A DNA stretch of 64,000 nucleotides from Lysinibacillus xylanilyticus (GTDB lineage: Bacteria; Bacillota; Bacilli; Bacillales_A; Planococcaceae): contig NZ_MDDN01000001.1 in assembly GCF_001708185.1 (NCBI RefSeq), positions 434,001-498,000 of the forward strand, in the 5' to 3' direction. This document shows positions 45,907 to 55,520 of this stretch, in pieces (positions within the stretch are counted from its first letter, which is position 1; each line of letters begins with the position of its first letter). The position numbers were made by a program, and so were the translations under genes. The notes under the pieces were generated by a model. That model was given only the letters and a program-made list of their open reading frames with translations. It did no database searches and was not told where the DNA came from.

Positions 45907-46962
45907 TTACTTTTCTAACAGCAGAATAGCTTCCTCTAATGTTGTCATGTTTTTCATCATGGAACATGCTGCGTCCAAAATAGGAAACGCTAAAGCTGCA
46001 CCAGAGCCTTCGCCCAATCGCATATTCATCTGCAACATCGGTTCAACTCCGAGCATTTCAGCAGCAATTTTAGCACCTGGTTCTTCGGAAGCATGAGAAG
46101 GAATGATATAGTCTTTTACTTTTGGTTCGAGTTCGTATGCAATAAGTGCAGCAATAGTAGAAATGAAGCCATCAATCACAACAGGCTTGCGATTTGCAGC
46201 TGCAGCGAGTACAACTCCAGCCATAGCACCTATTTCTAAACCACCAACTTTTGCAAGAATGTCAATAGCATCATCACGATTTGGTTTGTTTAATGTAATA
46301 GCATTATGAATAACTTCTATTTTATGGTCGATTCCACCTGGCCCAACACCTGCACCGACCCCTGTCACTTCAATCGGATGACATGCACGAAGAACCGATA
46401 ATATTGCAGCACTCGGTGTTGTATTTCCAATCCCCATTTCACCTGTCCCGAGTACATTCGCCCCTTTTGCTATTTCTTCGGTAGCTACTTCAATTCCTAC
46501 TTCAATAGATTGAATGGCTTCTTCCCTTGACATGGCAGGACCTTTTGCCATATTGTCCGTTCCATATTTAATTTTTTTTAGGATAACACCAGCATCATGC
46601 GGAATATCTTCTTTTACGCCAACGTCTACTGTGACAATTTTAGCATCTGTGATTCTTGCGATAGCACAGACACCAGTTCCACCTCTAGGAAAATTTAATG
46701 TTTGAAAGACCGTCACATTTTGTGGATTAGATGTCACCCCTTCATCACAAACACCATGATCTGCGGCACACACAATAATCGCTTTATTATCAATCGCAGG
46801 AAATAGTTCTCTTGTAATCCCAGATAGTTGCACAGCAAGGGTTTCTAGTCTTCCCAAACTTCCAGGAGGCTTGCATAGTGCATCTATGCGTTCTCTTGCC
46901 TGCTCCATCATTTTGTGGTCAGTACTGTGAATGTTTTGAATCGTCTGTTGTAATAATTGCAT
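45907..46962 (-). CDS. cobT: Nicotinate-nucleotide-dimethylbenzimidazole phosphoribosyltransferase
   Basis: Makes alpha-ribazole phosphate, the lower ligand of cobalamin. 351 residues. Family sequence CAADHGVCDEGVTS, GEMGIGNTTPSAA, GVGAGVGPGGIDHK and the catalytic-glutamate region near the end (RLGEGSGAALAFPIL). Behind a B12 riboswitch with its attenuator, and alone: the other cobalamin genes are not in this window. Start ATG at 46962 after AAAGGGGAAAT. Confidence 0.96.
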   Translation of the reverse strand: MQLLQQTIQNIHSTDHKMMEQARERIDALCKPPGSLGRLETLAVQLSGITRELFPAIDNKAIIVCAADHGVCDEGVTSNPQNVTVFQTLNFPRGGTGVCAIARITDAKIVTVDVGVKEDIPHDAGVILKKIKYGTDNMAKGPAMSREEAIQSIEVGIEVATEEIAKGANVLGTGEMGIGNTTPSAAILSVLRACHPIEVTGVGAGVGPGGIDHKIEVIHNAITLNKPNRDDAIDILAKVGGLEIGAMAGVVLAAAANRKPVVIDGFISTIAALIAYELEPKVKDYIIPSHASEEPGAKIAAEMLGVEPMLQMNMRLGEGSGAALAFPILDAACSMMKNMTTLEEAILLLEK

Positions 46963-47011
46963 GAAAATTTCCCCTTTCTTTTTTGCCCCATTACTCGAAG
47001 ATATGATTTAG

Positions 47012-47065
47012 AGAAAAAAATAAAAAGCCTGTAGTTTATTTCATAACAAATAAACTACAGACTTT
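47012..47065 (-). terminator. Attenuator hairpin of the B12 riboswitch
   Basis: GTCTGTAGTTTATTT and AAATAAACTACAGGC form a 15-bp stem (one wobble) with a 6-nt loop, followed by TTTTTATTTTTTT on the minus strand. It lies between aptamer and cobT. Confidence 0.92.
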
Positions 47066-47087
47066 TCCATCGTCTATATAATACGCA

Positions 47088-47246
47088 GCAGTTAGGCAGG
47101 TCTCCTGGCTCAATTTCAACATTTCATAGAACCTTCCCAGACTATGCTAGTGGCATTCTCCATGAAACTCTCTTTTACAGTGGTGGGACCGCTAAAGCTT
47201 TTCACTTTATTCCCTATTCTCCCGCAATGGGCACCTAATGCTTTTA
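47088..47246 (-). ncRNA. Cobalamin (B12) riboswitch
   Basis: Minus strand, 5' to 3': GGTGCCCATTGCGGG, GGGAATAAAGTG, GGTCCCACCACTGT, GCCACTAGCATAGTC, GGGAAGGTT, and the end GAGCCAGGAGACCTGCC, i.e. the B12-box order of cobalamin aptamers. It controls cobT through the attenuator just downstream. Recognised by eye; boundaries within about 10 nt. Confidence 0.93.
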
Positions 47247-47262
47247 TGCAATTATTTTAAAT

Positions 47263-47487
47263 TTACGATAAAGTGTTTTTTGTGTCAATATATTTAATTA
47301 AATGAAAAATTGTTCCAGGGATTCCTTTGCTGGCATTCGTTCCAAAATAGTGAATTCCAGTAAAAGAGTCTTTTAACACTTCGAATAACCAAATAAATCT
47401 AACGTACGCGAATTTAGGTTCCTGAGGGCTGGCAATTTGAGCCCATGCTGAATCTTCTCTCCAATAGAAAATTGATTCATAACGCGC
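47263..47487 (-). pseudogene. Startless remnant of an unrecognised gene
   Basis: A 74-codon frame between a TAG (47488-47490) and a TAA (47263-47265) has no start codon yet reads like a real protein C-terminus: FYWREDSAWAQIA, FAYVRFIWLFEVL, TGIHYFGTNASKGIPG, TIFHLIKYIDTK. Another frame just upstream reads VTCERLGIYLGKIDCG before a stop, consistent with a frameshifted gene. It ends right before the B12 riboswitch. Family not recognised. Confidence 0.4.
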
Positions 47488-47657
47488 CTACTCAACCACA
47501 ATCTATTTTTCCTAGGTAAATTCCTAATCGTTCACAAGTAACGGATTCAATTAAAACTTATTTCCTATAAATATAGTAGGGAAAGTAATTTTTTGATGTA
47601 TGTCTATTGAATAAAAATATGCTGATGACTAACATGAAAAATAACTACATTTCAAAC

Positions 47658-48422
47658 TTAGCCTTCATTTTGCATTTTCCTAATCTCAACAATATTCTTC
47701 CAGATCGCCCTATCAACTTTGGCAAAACTACGTATGCTTGGCGTTGTATTTACTTCGAATAATATAGGTTTTCCTTCTAGATTTATTCCAAAATCAATGC
47801 CATATTCTCTACAAGGAAAGTGGGATGCTATTACTTCAGCTACTAAAATTGAATCCTCTTTTAGAGAATCTATTGTTTGATCTTTCTTTGTATTATCCAT
47901 CATCAAATAACCTGATAATAATTCCTCAATCGATATTGCTTTAGAACCTCGATTTGAATTGACAATCCCATGATCCTCAGTTGCCACTCTTCCGTAAATC
48001 CCACCAATTACCCATTTTCCCTTTAGATTTTGAACATGAACACGAATAGATATTGAATTCCCATCAGGGGTTAGACTTTTGACCCCCTCTTGTATAATAT
48101 AAATTCCGTTTAATCTACCTTGTTTCTCATATGGATGTAGAACTTGGTGGAAATCCTCAATTGCTGCTACACATTTACTTATTTCCTCACCTTGCATGGT
48201 AAATCCGTTAAAACAATAGTGTCCATCTTTTCTTTTGTAGACTTTATAAATTGCTCTTCCTTGTCCAGCGCTATTATGTTTCACATAAATATACTCATAC
48301 TTATTTAATAAATAGATTAGGTTTTCTAGACTGTAAAGTATTGATTCTGGCATGCAGTTATTTGTTAAAGGATTTTGTTTTAAGAGTAAGCATTGTTCCC
48401 ATTTTCCAAGTCCGTTTTTCAA
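47658..48422 (-). CDS. YheC/YheD family coat-associated ATP-grasp protein
   Basis: 254 residues. YVKHNSAGQGRAIYKVYK, FIIQEG-like YIIQEGVKSLTPDGN, SIRVHVQNLKGKWVIGGIYG and the metal-binding end GIDFGINLEGKPILFEVNTT form an ATP-grasp core of the endospore coat-associated YheC/D kind. These are usually 360-450 residues; this one lacks the N-terminal region, so it may be a short form or a truncated copy. A TTG at 48422 has GAGG 8 nt upstream; the GTG at 48431 overlaps the SD. Confidence 0.78.
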   Translation of the reverse strand: MKNGLGKWEQCLLLKQNPLTNNCMPESILYSLENLIYLLNKYEYIYVKHNSAGQGRAIYKVYKRKDGHYCFNGFTMQGEEISKCVAAIEDFHQVLHPYEKQGRLNGIYIIQEGVKSLTPDGNSISIRVHVQNLKGKWVIGGIYGRVATEDHGIVNSNRGSKAISIEELLSGYLMMDNTKKDQTIDSLKEDSILVAEVIASHFPCREYGIDFGINLEGKPILFEVNTTPSIRSFAKVDRAIWKNIVEIRKMQNEG

Positions 48423-48722
48423 TAAACTCACCTCATTTAGTTAGATATTTTTATTTCTTTTGTATTGATAGTGTAGTCCTCTCCACTTATGGAGGTTACT
48501 GTATTCTATGTAAATAGATTTATCTTGCATAGGTGGGTGAGACTTGGTAACGCGATATCTCATATTTTTCATTTTGAGTCCCATAATTAAATTTACTACA
48601 CTAGAAAAGTAGCATTATGATTGTTCTCAATACACCATTTTTTAATTTCAAAATCATTAGTTTCTAATATACTTGCCCTGCTAATATTTACTTTTAGTCA
48701 TATGATAATGTCGAGTTATAAG
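48423..48722. other. Spacer between yheC/D and the PEP-mutase remnant
   Basis: 300 bp, AT-rich. No ORF, hairpin with T-run or repeat recognised. Confidence 0.35.
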
Positions 48723-48938
48723 ATGGAAGATCTTAGAAAAACAACAAAATTTTTTAATAAAAAAATATATTTAGACACACTTAAATTAATGGATACCTAT
48801 AACGGTCTTTCCGCAAAAGTTGTAGAGGAAGTTGGTTTAAATGGGATATGGGCGAGTGGTCTATCGATATAAGGATCATTAGGTGTAAGAGATAATAATG
48901 AAGCATCATGGACGTAGGCATTAGATATACTAGTTTAA
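48723..48938 (+). pseudogene. Decayed phosphoenolpyruvate mutase fragment
   Basis: From ATG 48723 the frame reads MEDLRKTTKFF, then [24 protein letters not shown], stop, [14 protein letters not shown], stop, ALDILV, stop. The words [38 protein letters not shown] (recalled in two parts) are the N-terminal core of PEP mutase, the first enzyme of phosphonate synthesis. Two in-frame stops and loss of the remaining three quarters make it a pseudogene. No partner gene (decarboxylase or transaminase) is nearby. Confidence 0.85.
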
Positions 48939-49037
48939 ACTTTGCCAGTTATAACCTAAAGATTCGTGAGCAAAAAAAAGGATAATCCATACAATAAAAT
49001 TTTAGGCCTCATCATGAACTCACTAAAAAATAAGAAC

Positions 49038-49080
49038 AAGAAAAAAGAAAGAGCAAATATTAATAGGCTCTTTCTCTTTA
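49038..49080 (-). terminator. Terminator of the rhodanese gene
   Basis: AAAGAGC and GCTCTTT pair on the minus strand around a 12-nt loop, followed by CTTTTTTC. About 15 nt after the stop. Confidence 0.8.
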
Positions 49081-49090
49081 AAGTATGTCA

Positions 49091-49393
49091 TTATTTAAAT
49101 TCTAACTCTCCATCATATGCAAGCATGCCGCCTTCAAGGTTTGTCACGTCAAACCCTTGAGCTTCTAAGTATGAGCATGCATTTGCTGAACGAGCGCCAG
49201 CCTTGCAAACGATAATGTATGGCTTTGAAGCATCTAATTCATTTATGCGATCAGGGATTGTCCCAATAGCAATATGTTGAGCACCAGGAATCATACCTTG
49301 TGCTACCTCATCATCTTCACGAACATCAATAATGTATAGATCTTCGTTCGCATCTAATAGTTCTAATATTTCTGTTGTCTCCATCGTTTTCAT
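49091..49393 (-). CDS. Rhodanese-like sulfurtransferase
   Basis: 100-residue single-domain rhodanese. IDVREDDEVAQGMIPGAQHI (about 22-41) and active-site loop VCKAGARSANA with the persulfide Cys. Likely sulfur carrier or stress-related; exact role unknown. GGAGG lies 9 nt before the ATG. Own terminator. Confidence 0.9.
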   Translation of the reverse strand: MKTMETTEILELLDANEDLYIIDVREDDEVAQGMIPGAQHIAIGTIPDRINELDASKPYIIVCKAGARSANACSYLEAQGFDVTNLEGGMLAYDGELEFK

Positions 49394-49442
49394 CTGTGTA
49401 GTCCTCCAATATATCGATTTCCTTTTACATTATAGCCTGAAG

Positions 49443-49483
49443 GCAAAAAAACAGCTAGTGTCATGAACACTAACTGTTTTACT
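49443..49483 (-). terminator. Terminator of hfq
   Basis: AACAGTTAGTGT and ACACTAGCTGTT pair (one mismatch) with a 5-nt loop, then seven T residues on the minus strand. About 10 nt after the stop. Confidence 0.9.
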
Positions 49484-49492
49484 CTAATGTTT

Positions 49493-49723
49493 CTATTCGT
49501 CTGTCTCTAAAAAATCGACTTGCTTTGCTGGAACAAATGTGGAAATAGCGTGTTTGTAAATAAGATGCTGTTTACTTTCAACATCTACTAATAACACTGT
49601 AAAATTATCATAGGATTTCACAGTCCCTTTTAACTGGAATCCGTTTAACAGAAACACAGTAACAAAAACACTGTTTTTACGTAGATGGTTCAAGAATGTA
49701 TCTTGCAAGTTAATTGATTTCAT
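49493..49723 (-). CDS. hfq: RNA chaperone Hfq
   Basis: 76 residues. Sm1 motif [20 protein letters not shown] and Sm2 motif [12 protein letters not shown] are complete. Hexameric Sm-like RNA-binding protein. ATG at 49723 follows a G-run SD; TTG at 49726 is too close. Downstream of miaA as in B. subtilis, with a 135-nt gap. Confidence 0.95.
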   Translation of the reverse strand: MKSINLQDTFLNHLRKNSVFVTVFLLNGFQLKGTVKSYDNFTVLLVDVESKQHLIYKHAISTFVPAKQVDFLETDE

Positions 49724-49858
49724 CAAATATACCCCCCTTGCTCTCTTCCTACCTCTTCATTCCTATATTAGCACGTTCTACCAATTTATCAATTAGTAAT
49801 TTTTAGAAATTTATCAAAAGTATAAAAACAAAATCTACGATAAGGCGAGATCAATCAA

Positions 49859-50761
49859 CTAAAGTTGTTCTTCATTTTTAAGAAAGTAAACATCCATTTT
49901 ATTGCGGAAATATGTTAGTTGTCTTTTCGCATAGCGGCGAGAATTTTGTTTCAAACTGTCAACAGCTTCTTCTAAAGAACATTTTCCATCTAGGTAATCA
50001 TATAATTCCTTGTAGCCGATTGCTTGGATTGACTGTACACCACGAATATTTTGCTGCCATAAACCCTTTACTTCTTCCAAAAGCCCCTTTTCCATCATTA
50101 TATCAACGCGAAGGTTAATACGATCATAGAGCTCTTCACGTGACATATTTTGCCCAAGCCCTATAATCACATGATTGTAAAGTGGAACTTCTCCACGATT
50201 ATGTGCTTCTGCTGCCTTTGAAACGCCACTAAGCTCAATCATTTCTAACGCACGTATGACACGGCGAGTATTATTTGGATGAATGGTCTCTGCTGTTTGT
50301 GGATCAAGGTTTTTAAGTTTAGCATGCATAGCCTCTGGACCTAATTTCTCCAGTTCTTCATAATAGGCTTTTCTTGCTACTTCATCTACCTGCTCCTCAG
50401 TAAATTGAAAATCATAGAGTACTGCCTGTACATATAATCCTGAGCCCCCTACAATAATCGGTAGCTTGCCGCGTGCTTGAATTTCCGCAATTTTAGCACG
50501 CACTAATTTTTGATAGTCAGCTACTGAGAAAGGTTCCGTTGGCTCTTTGAAGCTAATTAAATGATGTGGCACACCTTCCATCTCTTCTTCCGTAATTTTC
50601 GCTGTACCAATATCTAAATCTTTATAAATCTGCATGGAGTCACCATTAATGATTTCGCCATTATATTTTTTCGCTAACTCAATGCTTAGTGCCGTTTTAC
50701 CAGAAGCAGTAGGTCCTACGATTGCTACAACCTCTGCTCGCTGTATTTTATCTTGTATCAT
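49859..50761 (-). CDS. miaA: tRNA dimethylallyltransferase MiaA
   Basis: Transfers a dimethylallyl group to A37 of tRNAs reading UNN codons; MiaB, also in this window, then thiolates that base. 300 residues. P-loop [11 protein letters not shown] (about 16-26), [20 protein letters not shown] and QIAY-like [12 protein letters not shown]. Overlaps the end of the upstream lipase gene by 14 nt. Confidence 0.97.
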   Translation of the reverse strand: MIQDKIQRAEVVAIVGPTASGKTALSIELAKKYNGEIINGDSMQIYKDLDIGTAKITEEEMEGVPHHLISFKEPTEPFSVADYQKLVRAKIAEIQARGKLPIIVGGSGLYVQAVLYDFQFTEEQVDEVARKAYYEELEKLGPEAMHAKLKNLDPQTAETIHPNNTRRVIRALEMIELSGVSKAAEAHNRGEVPLYNHVIIGLGQNMSREELYDRINLRVDIMMEKGLLEEVKGLWQQNIRGVQSIQAIGYKELYDYLDGKCSLEEAVDSLKQNSRRYAKRQLTYFRNKMDVYFLKNEEQL

Positions 50762-51665
50762 ATTTTTCTAACCACCGTAATAAAACTTGATAGACTGCTT
50801 CTTGATTATCTTCGTTCAAAATTTCATGACGCTTATCCTCAAATAAGTAAACCGTCACATCCTGTAAGCCCGCTGCTGCAAATTGTTCTGCCACAGAGTA
50901 TACGCCTTGACCTTGTTCTCCAACTGGATCCATGCTACCACTTATCAATAATATCGGTAACTCTTTCTTTATATTCGCTATCTCTTTTTTACGATTTAAC
51001 GACTTAAAACCCGTTGTTAAATCCACAAAAAATTGATTTGTTGGGATAAAGCCACAATATGGATCATCTATATATTTTTGCACCTCATCCTCTGTCGAGC
51101 ATAACCAATCATACGCAGTCTTCGAACTTGGGAACTGCTTATTAAAACTACCAAAGCTGAGCTTATTTAATATTTTGCTCTCCGTCTCTTTACCAAATTG
51201 CTTGGCCAATGCTTTTGCTACTAAATTCCCCATCTTATGCAATGCTGTAACATTCCCTGTTCCACAAAGAATCGCATTATCCACTTGCTCGCTATACAAT
51301 TGAATATATCTTCTAGTAATGAACGACCCCATACTATGACCAAATAAAATCAAAGGTACATCTGCAAATTGTACATGCATTAATGTTACTACCTCATGAG
51401 CATCCTCTACTACACGGTCAAAACCATTTTGTTCGGCAAAGAAACCTAGTGTGCCATTATAAGCTGCTGTTTCTCCATGTCCTCGATGATCATGCATTGT
51501 TACTGCATAGCCAGCTTCATTAAGAGTACGAGCAAATTTCACATAACGTCCACTATGCTCCGCCATACCATGTAAAATATGAATATGACCAATACATGGA
51601 TTCGACGGCTTGAATGTTCGAGTAAACAGGAAATGACCATCTGACATTTCAATATAGCGCTCCAT
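50748..51665 (-). CDS. Alpha/beta hydrolase, monoacylglycerol lipase-like
   Basis: 305 residues. [10 protein letters not shown] (oxyanion region), nucleophile elbow LFGHSMGSF (about 110-118), acid in [11 protein letters not shown], and His in [10 protein letters not shown]. This set is typical of lysophospholipase/monoglyceride lipases; a link to glycerol use via adjacent glpD is plausible (inference). 15 nt after glpD, overlapping miaA: probably one transcript glpD-lipase-miaA. Confidence 0.85.
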   Translation of the reverse strand: MERYIEMSDGHFLFTRTFKPSNPCIGHIHILHGMAEHSGRYVKFARTLNEAGYAVTMHDHRGHGETAAYNGTLGFFAEQNGFDRVVEDAHEVVTLMHVQFADVPLILFGHSMGSFITRRYIQLYSEQVDNAILCGTGNVTALHKMGNLVAKALAKQFGKETESKILNKLSFGSFNKQFPSSKTAYDWLCSTEDEVQKYIDDPYCGFIPTNQFFVDLTTGFKSLNRKKEIANIKKELPILLISGSMDPVGEQGQGVYSVAEQFAAAGLQDVTVYLFEDKRHEILNEDNQEAVYQVLLRWLEKYDTR

Positions 51666-51680
51666 TACCTACACCCCTTC

Positions 51681-53315
51681 CTATATAAAACTTGTTGCAT
51701 CTAAAATAGCTTGCTCTAGTTGAGCGATATAAGTATTTCTTTGTGACTCTGTATAGCGAAAATGTTGTTGCATAACTTGAATGACCTGCTGTTTATAACG
51801 TTTTACTGCATCAATATCGAAGTATAATAAACCTGTACGACGAATAAAGAAATCACTTGGTGTGTACACCATTTCTGCTTCTATGCCATAAAGTAACATT
51901 GCATGTAAGGCAAGAGGCATCGTACTTCCATGCTCATGCAAATATTTCACCTGGTTAAACAACGCATCTACATTCGTGCCATATTTTTGAACGAGCGTCT
52001 TCGCTTCATCATAATTAAGACCATATTGAACACCTTCTCTTGCTTTATACGCTGTATAGTCAGGGAAATTGAGAGCATTGAGGCCTTTCGCACCAGAAAG
52101 CGATATCTCACGCGTTATACATGGACCTGCGTGCTTATATCTATGTGTTTTCACAATTTTATCAACGATTGTTTCTGCCATTTGGCGGTAGCCCGTTAAT
52201 TTGCCACCTGCGATTGTCATTAGTCCACTTGGAGCCGTCCATATTTCATCTTTTCGTGAAATTTCAGATGGATCCTTTCCTTTTTCAAAAATAAGGGGAC
52301 GTACACCTGCCCACGACGATTCAATCGTTTCTATTGAAATATTTGCTGTTGGAAAAACAGTTTTTGCAGCATCCATTAAATAATCAACATCCTCTTTGGA
52401 TGCGACAGGATGTGCAGGGTCTCCCTCATAAACTGTATCCGTTGTTCCTACATAAGTTTTGCCATCACGTGGAATTGCAAAGGCCATGCGTCCATCCACT
52501 ATATCAAAATATACTGCTTGCCTTAATGGAAAATCCTTTTGATCAAGGACAATATGAACCCCTTTTGTGAGTCGTAATTGCTTTTTGTCTGCTACTTTAT
52601 CCTTGTGACGGACCTCATCTACCCAAGGTCCAGTAGCATTAACGATTTGCGCAGCATGCACTTCTATCATTTTCCCTGTCACATGATCCTTTACTTGCAC
52701 TCCTACAAGCTTTTTCTTTTGATATAAAAATTCTGTCATCTCCGCATAATTTAGACAAAGTGCCCCGTATTCAACCGCTTTTTTCAGTACCTCTATTGTC
52801 AGACGGGCATCATCTGTACGATATTCAACATAATAACCACCACCGACAAGCTCATCTCGATTGAGTAGAGGCTCTAGCGCTGCTGCTTCCTGAGCATTCA
52901 GCATTGTTCTACGTTCATGCTTTTTGACACCTGCTAATCGATCATATACCTTCAATGCCAGTGATGTTGTTAATGGACTAAGTGAGCCCTTCTTATATAA
53001 TGGCAGGAGCATTTTTTCTGGCGTTGTAACGTGAACCGCACTGTCATAAACAATTTCACGCTCACGCCCAACCTCAGCTACAACACCTACATCAAGTTGC
53101 TTTAAATACCGAAGTCCACCATGAATAAGCTTTGTTGAACGGCTGGATGTGCCAGCAGAAAAATCCTGTTTCTCGATCAAGGCGACTGACAATCCCCTAG
53201 ATGCAGCATCAAGTGCAATGCCAGCACCAGTAATCCCGCCACCAATGACTAATACGTCAAAGCTATATTGCTCTAAAAAATGTATAATTTTAGGACGATG
53301 TTCAAATGAAAACAT
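51681..53315 (-). CDS. glpD: Glycerol-3-phosphate dehydrogenase (FAD)
   Basis: Membrane-associated oxidation of glycerol-3-phosphate to DHAP with electron transfer to quinone. 544 residues. FAD dinucleotide fold VIGGGITGAGIALDAASRG (about 22-40), SSRSTKLIHGGLRYLKQ, the substrate region YVEYRTDDARLT and ATGPWVDE; late IAGGKLTGYRQMAE. ATG at 53315 is 8 nt after a G-run; the frame reaches 53330. glpF/glpK are not next to it. Confidence 0.95.
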   Translation of the reverse strand: MFSFEHRPKIIHFLEQYSFDVLVIGGGITGAGIALDAASRGLSVALIEKQDFSAGTSSRSTKLIHGGLRYLKQLDVGVVAEVGREREIVYDSAVHVTTPEKMLLPLYKKGSLSPLTTSLALKVYDRLAGVKKHERRTMLNAQEAAALEPLLNRDELVGGGYYVEYRTDDARLTIEVLKKAVEYGALCLNYAEMTEFLYQKKKLVGVQVKDHVTGKMIEVHAAQIVNATGPWVDEVRHKDKVADKKQLRLTKGVHIVLDQKDFPLRQAVYFDIVDGRMAFAIPRDGKTYVGTTDTVYEGDPAHPVASKEDVDYLMDAAKTVFPTANISIETIESSWAGVRPLIFEKGKDPSEISRKDEIWTAPSGLMTIAGGKLTGYRQMAETIVDKIVKTHRYKHAGPCITREISLSGAKGLNALNFPDYTAYKAREGVQYGLNYDEAKTLVQKYGTNVDALFNQVKYLHEHGSTMPLALHAMLLYGIEAEMVYTPSDFFIRRTGLLYFDIDAVKRYKQQVIQVMQQHFRYTESQRNTYIAQLEQAILDATSFI

Positions 53316-53382
53316 ACCTTTTTCCCCCATTAGCTATGATTTGAAAATACATGTAACCTCTACAACTTTTTGCTAGATCGCT

Positions 53383-53598
53383 TTAAGAGCCGGTCCTTAT
53401 TGTGCATCCATTTCTGATTGATAAGTTACCTGCAAGCGGAATATCCTCATCAAAGAATAGAATTGGAGCAGTCTTTGTATAAATCTCTGAAGAAATTTTC
53501 ACCTCTAGTAACATTGACATTAGGGTATTTAATAGCGTACAAAGTTCTTCATCCCACTTCAAGTCGTAGGTATTATACAGCAATGTACGAGTGGCAAT
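53383..53598 (-). CDS. Small unknown ORF, possible ATT start
   Basis: About 71 residues with balanced composition (YDLKWDEELCTLLNTLMSML, VKISSEIYTK, FFDEDIPLAGNLSI). No ATG, GTG or better start: AAAGGGGG lies 7 nt before an in-frame ATT at 53598 that would give MATRTLLYNTYD; a TTG at 53583 lacks an SD. An out-of-frame ATG next to the SD stops after nine codons, so a frameshift is also possible. I recognise no family. Between mutL and glpD. Confidence 0.3.
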   Translation of the reverse strand: MATRTLLYNTYDLKWDEELCTLLNTLMSMLLEVKISSEIYTKTAPILFFDEDIPLAGNLSIRNGCTIRTGS

Positions 53599-53634
53599 AC
53601 ATTGTCCCCCTTTCTAAAATGTCAGGCGTTACAA

Positions 53635-55506
53635 CTACATTACCCGTTTAAACATTTTCTCCACTTCATAAGTTGTAAAATGAATAAGTACTGGACGTCC
53701 GTGTGGGCATGTAAATGGATTATCAGCATTACGTAAATCTTGTAATAACGTTTCCATTTGCTCTTTCGTTAAATAATAATTGGCCTTTATCGATTTTTTA
53801 CAGCTCATCATAATCGCTGCTGCCTCACGCATTTTTTTAACGTCCGCCTTTTTAGTTGTCAGCACCTGTTCAATTAAGTCCTCGATAATTTCCTGTTCTT
53901 CCCCTTTAGGAAACCAGCTAGGATGCTCTCTCACGACAAATGAGGACTGTCCAAACTCCTCTAAAAATACGCCGACAGCTTCTAATTCCTGTCTATTCTC
54001 TCTTAAAAGAAGCGCCTCATCAGCTGCATAATGGAAAGTCAACGGGAGCAATAAAGCCTGTCGTTCATTCGGGTTTACCTGACCGACCTTTTCACGGAAA
54101 AATTCATATTTAATACGCTCCTGTGCAGCGTGCTGATCGATTAAATAAAAGCCATCCTCCATCTGTGCAACAATATACGTACCGTGAATTTGCCCTACTA
54201 CTTCAAGCGCAGGGAATGGTTCTTTAATAGGCTCATCTTGTAAAACTTCTCTAGGTTCCTCTAGCCCCTCTAGCGTCATTTCTTCAGGAGGATTTGCTTC
54301 CATCATTGGTGTTGGCTGCCAGCTACCTTCAATAACAGTAGGGACGGGCTCTGCCACTATAGGCTCTAATTGTTTTTGCTCCTGAACAGTTTGCACATCA
54401 TAAAGCTTTTCTACTATGGCATTCATTTTCTCCACATTAAGCTTTGGTGCCGGCTTCCATATATTTAACTGCTCCGTCGCAGGCTTCGCGACTTTTTCCT
54501 TCTTTTCCATTTGCGGCACGCGAATAACATGGCGTATTTGCTCCCGTATTGTTTCCTCAATTAGTTTAAGAAGCTCTGGTTCTTTACTTAAACGTATTTG
54601 ATGCTTAGCAGGATGAACATTGACATCTGTTAAATAGGGATCACCTTCGATAAAGAGTGCTACAATCGGAAAACGCTCAATTGGTAAATACGTATGATAG
54701 GCATCTACAATCGCTTTTTGTACTAAATAATGCTTCACCCAGCGACCATTAACAAACAACGACACATAGTTTTTCGAAGCACGAGTCACCTCCGGTAATG
54801 ACACAAAACCAGAAATTTTATAATCGTGTGACTCTCCATTGAAGGACACCATTTTCTTAGCATTATGCACACCGTAAATGGCAGCTAATACTTGCTGCAC
54901 GTCACCTCGTCCATTTGTTTGTAACAATTGCTGACCGTTATGTAGCAATCTAAACGCAATTTGTGGATTTCCAAGTGCAAGACGGTTCATTAGGTCAATG
55001 GTATGCCCAAGCTCGGTCTGTATTGTTTTCATATATTTTAATCGAGCAGGTGTATTGAAAAATAACTGTGACACTGTAATATCTGTTCCTTTACGCAAAG
55101 GACCAGGTTTATGTGTAGCGACGTGTCCACCTTCAAGCTCTAAATAAGTACCTGATTCACCATTTGACGTAATGAGTGTCATTTTAGACACCGATGCAAT
55201 TGAAGCTAACGCCTCACCACGAAAGCCAAGTGTACGAATTCGAAATAAATCATGCTCCTGATGGATTTTACTTGTTGCATGGCGAGAGAATGATATTAAT
55301 GCATCCTCTTCATCCATGCCACTACCATTATCAATTATTTGAATTGAAGTGAGGCCCGCTTCTAGTAAAAAAACATCAATGGACGTACTTCCTGCATCAA
55401 TCGCATTTTCAACAAGCTCTTTGACTACAGAGGCTGGCCTTTCAACTACTTCCCCTGCAGCGATTTTATTGGACAGCCACTCGTCCATAATTTGTATTTT
55501 TCCCAT
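53635..55506 (-). CDS. mutL: DNA mismatch repair protein MutL
   Basis: 623 residues. GHKL ATPase: ELVENAIDAGST (about 30-41), DNGSGMDEED, GFRGEALASI; variable acidic linker (about 350-440); C-terminal endonuclease domain with QHAAQERIKYE and SCKKSIKAN, plus CPHGRPVLI. These match Gram-positive MutL with nicking activity. 14 nt after mutS. AAAGGAG SD. Confidence 0.97.
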   Translation of the reverse strand: MGKIQIMDEWLSNKIAAGEVVERPASVVKELVENAIDAGSTSIDVFLLEAGLTSIQIIDNGSGMDEEDALISFSRHATSKIHQEHDLFRIRTLGFRGEALASIASVSKMTLITSNGESGTYLELEGGHVATHKPGPLRKGTDITVSQLFFNTPARLKYMKTIQTELGHTIDLMNRLALGNPQIAFRLLHNGQQLLQTNGRGDVQQVLAAIYGVHNAKKMVSFNGESHDYKISGFVSLPEVTRASKNYVSLFVNGRWVKHYLVQKAIVDAYHTYLPIERFPIVALFIEGDPYLTDVNVHPAKHQIRLSKEPELLKLIEETIREQIRHVIRVPQMEKKEKVAKPATEQLNIWKPAPKLNVEKMNAIVEKLYDVQTVQEQKQLEPIVAEPVPTVIEGSWQPTPMMEANPPEEMTLEGLEEPREVLQDEPIKEPFPALEVVGQIHGTYIVAQMEDGFYLIDQHAAQERIKYEFFREKVGQVNPNERQALLLPLTFHYAADEALLLRENRQELEAVGVFLEEFGQSSFVVREHPSWFPKGEEQEIIEDLIEQVLTTKKADVKKMREAAAIMMSCKKSIKANYYLTKEQMETLLQDLRNADNPFTCPHGRPVLIHFTTYEVEKMFKRVM

Positions 55507-55520
55507 AGCGCATCACTCCT

